From an uncultured Pseudomonadota bacterium (GTDB lineage: Bacteria > Pseudomonadota > Alphaproteobacteria > RF32 > CAG-239): a DNA stretch of 14,003 nucleotides. Shown in pieces: positions 12,491 through 14,003 of the stretch. The DNA is taken from contig CABUWG010000046.1 of assembly GCA_902495305.1 (NCBI GenBank), positions 1 through 14,003 on the forward strand. Direction: 5' to 3'. The notes under the pieces are model-generated. The model was not told where the DNA came from, searched no databases, and saw only the letters and a program-made list of their open reading frames with translations. The first letter of the stretch is position 1, and every line of letters begins with the position of its first letter. The translations under genes and the position numbers were made by a program.

Positions 12491-13645
12491 ATGATAAATC
12501 TGATAAAAGACACCGCCTCGCTGGAGGCTTTTTGTGCCCAACTGCAAAACCAGCCGTATATTACCATTGATTTGGAATTCATTCGCGAAAAAACTTACTA
12601 TGCCGAACTTGCATTGATTCAGGTCGGATCAGAAGCGGAATGCGCCATTATTGATCCGTTGGCACCGGATTTAAACATGCAAAGCTTTTTTGCTTTGCTG
12701 GAAAATCCGGAAATCGTCAAAGTCTTTCACGCCGGACATCAGGATATTGAAATCCTGTATATGCTGACACACAAAATCCCGTATCCGGTTTTTGATACCC
12801 AGATTGTCGCACAGGTTTGCGGCTTCGGCGAAAACGTCAGCTACGAAAATCTGGTCAAATCAATCTGCGGCGTTGAACTCGATAAATCTTATCGCGTCAG
12901 CAACTGGCTGCAGCGCCCGCTGTCGGAACGGCAGTTGGAATACGCTCTGGCTGACGTCACACATTTGAGAAAAATATATCATCACTTAAAAACCGAAGCC
13001 GAAAGCAGCGGCCGGCTGGAATGGCTGAAAGAAGAAATGGAAGCCGTCTATAATCCGGAAACCTACATCATAAAACCGGAAGAGTCCTGGCAACGGCTGC
13101 GTGCCCGTTCGCACCACCCGTTTTTCCTGACCGTTCTGCGCGAACTCTGCGCTTGGCGTGAAAAAAGGGCTCAGGCCAAAAACATCACACGGCAGGTTAT
13201 TATCAAAGACGACTGCCTGCTCAATATTGCCTCTCTTTGCCCGCATAACCACACGGAGTTGTCTCAAATACGGGGCATGCGCAAAGATATTGCCGACGGC
13301 AAGCTTGCTCCCGAGATTATTGAAATCATCTGCAAATGCGATAAAATTCCGCCTGAAAATTACGTAAAAGCCCCCAAAGAAAAGAAGATTTCAAGCTATT
13401 CAACCCCGCTTTACGAGCTCTTAAAACTGCTGTTAAAGCTTAAAGCGCAGGAACATCAGGTCGTCGCCCGCTTAATCGCCCATGATGATGACTTAAAAGA
13501 ATTTGCTTCCGCCAAAAACGACAAACAAAACCCGATCCTCAAAGGCTGGCGGAAAGAAGTCTTCGGTGATGCGGCATTAGCCCTGCGCAACGGTGAAGTC
13601 AGCATAAGCTACAATCCTAAAGCACATAAAATTGAAATAAAGTAA
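12491..13645 (+). CDS. rnd: Ribonuclease D
   Basis: This 384-residue protein is a DEDD-type 3'-5' exoribonuclease that trims tRNA precursors and other structured RNAs in the cytosol. Exo I is IDLEF (D27, E29), Exo II is HAGHQDIEIL (H80, D85) and Exo III is YALADVTHL (Y151, D155), so all four catalytic acids and the DEDDy tyrosine are present. An HRDC domain follows at about 208-285 (RELCAWREKRAQAKNITRQV, then LLNIASLCP and IRGM). The length is normal. TAAGG precedes ATG 12491. A perfect terminator hairpin follows the TAA stop. The gene is divergent from the 197-residue gene and close to aspS. Confidence 0.97.
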   Translation: MINLIKDTASLEAFCAQLQNQPYITIDLEFIREKTYYAELALIQVGSEAECAIIDPLAPDLNMQSFFALLENPEIVKVFHAGHQDIEILYMLTHKIPYPVFDTQIVAQVCGFGENVSYENLVKSICGVELDKSYRVSNWLQRPLSERQLEYALADVTHLRKIYHHLKTEAESSGRLEWLKEEMEAVYNPETYIIKPEESWQRLRARSHHPFFLTVLRELCAWREKRAQAKNITRQVIIKDDCLLNIASLCPHNHTELSQIRGMRKDIADGKLAPEIIEIICKCDKIPPENYVKAPKEKKISSYSTPLYELLKLLLKLKAQEHQVVARLIAHDDDLKEFASAKNDKQNPILKGWRKEVFGDAALALRNGEVSISYNPKAHKIEIK

Positions 13646-13668
13646 CTTCCGGCATTTTACTTTTCATT

Positions 13669-13696
13669 ATCAAAAACCCCGTTTGGGGTTTTTGAT
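13669..13696 (+). terminator. Terminator of rnd
   Basis: ATCAAAAACCCC (13669-13680) and GGGGTTTTTGAT (13685-13696) form a perfect 12-bp stem around GTTT, 24 bases after the stop codon. The T-run within the 3' arm and the T-rich bases beyond make it a clear intrinsic terminator that could work both ways. Confidence 0.88.
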
Positions 13697-13700
13697 ATTT

Positions 13701-13850
13701 TATACTCTCTTTTCCTTTCTTTTGCTCCAACCTCTCCACCGGTCTTCCGGCCTTTTTCCCTCCGCCATTTTTCCCCCTCCTTTTACCCCATTTTTAGCCA
13801 AATTTCCCCTGCTTTTCCTTATCCCCTAGCCAAAATCCCCACCCCACTTT
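13701..13850. other. Pyrimidine-rich intergenic tract
   Basis: By direct count, 121 of these 150 bases are C or T on the plus strand, with runs of CCCCC and TTTTT. No reading frame with a ribosome site, no tRNA and no clear hairpin is visible apart from CCGGTCTTCCGG (13739-13750). Confidence 0.7.
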
Positions 13851-13860
13851 TTATTATATA

Positions 13861-13889
13861 TTGACACTGGCGTTTCTTTGTGGTATAGT
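13861..13889 (+). promoter_or_regulatory. Strong rightward promoter near the window end
   Basis: TTGACA (13861-13866), 17 bases and TATAGT (13884-13889), with TGG just before the -10, is close to consensus. It points to the right into the REP-like element and on out of the window; the gene it serves is not visible. Confidence 0.65.
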
Positions 13890-13898
13890 GACTATAAT

Positions 13899-13980
13899 GT
13901 CATTCTGAGTGCAACGAAGAATCCAGTTTAATAATATAGCTGATTTATCTGACTGGATCCTTCGCTTCGCTCAGGATGAC
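13899..13980. repeat. REP-like imperfect palindrome
   Basis: The left arm begins GTCATTCTGAGTGCAACGAA (13899-13927) and the right arm ends TTCGCTTCGCTCAGGATGAC (13952-13980). They are imperfect inverted copies of 29 bases with a 24-base AT-rich loop, several differences being G-U compatible in RNA. The GTCATTCTGAGCGNAGCGAAGAATC type is a widespread interspersed palindromic repeat in bacteria. A further small hairpin, CCCGT/ACGGG, follows at 13979-13991. Confidence 0.75.
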
Positions 13981-14003
13981 CCGTACGACGGGCGGCGGTC
14001 GGG

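Noticed and set aside
1..14003. CRISPR array, insertion sequence or prophage
   Set aside because: No regularly spaced repeats, transposase, integrase or phage structural genes are visible; only the tRNA-end repeat and the REP-like palindrome hint at mobility.

Overview
The window looks like chromosome of a moderately AT-rich alphaproteobacterium. AspRS and RNase D sit close together, as in many alphaproteobacteria. The mixture of short AT-rich spacers, hypothetical genes and repeats resembles the uncultured host- or gut-associated members of that class. The lineage is inferred from gene content only.

Left part (1-2930, all on the minus strand). A truncated YbhN/MprF-like flippase-type membrane protein lies at the left edge. 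Next come a 58-bp duplication of a tRNA-Thr 3' end with its terminator, the intact tRNA-Thr(UGU), a multi-pass membrane protein of unknown function, and a PEGA-like lipoprotein gene broken by an in-frame TAG. Upstream of the lipoprotein gene is a long, highly structured leader with its own promoter, a multi-branched fold, and competing antiterminator and terminator helices. This candidate riboswitch or small RNA matches no class I recognise and is the most interesting item in the window. A 75-residue single-pass membrane protein follows.

Metal region (3024-5540, plus strand). An ArsR/SmtB-type repressor, a free-standing HMA metal-binding protein and a Zn/Cd/Pb-type P1B ATPase form an efflux module. 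A TTGACA-17-TACAAT promoter with a 24-bp palindrome over its -10 element precedes the HMA gene, which strongly suggests metal-relieved repression. A membrane-anchored calcineurin-like phosphoesterase follows (5638-6639).

Middle (6636-8534, minus strand). A 477-residue protein of unknown function and a SUKH/SMI1-KNR4-like protein form a two-gene unit three bases apart, with the order of a toxin-immunity pair. The SUKH gene and the convergent phosphoesterase gene overlap by four bases at their stop codons. Beyond the promoter of this unit are a GC-rich structured island and tRNA-Gln(CUG) with a very long trailer hairpin.

Right part (9064-14003). A previously easy-to-miss 55-residue ORF is coupled to a GNAT acetyltransferase. 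aspS (minus), a hypothetical gene that may be leaderless (minus) and rnd (plus) follow. The last 350 bases hold the rnd terminator, a 150-nt pyrimidine-rich tract, a strong rightward promoter and a REP-like imperfect palindrome of a widespread type.
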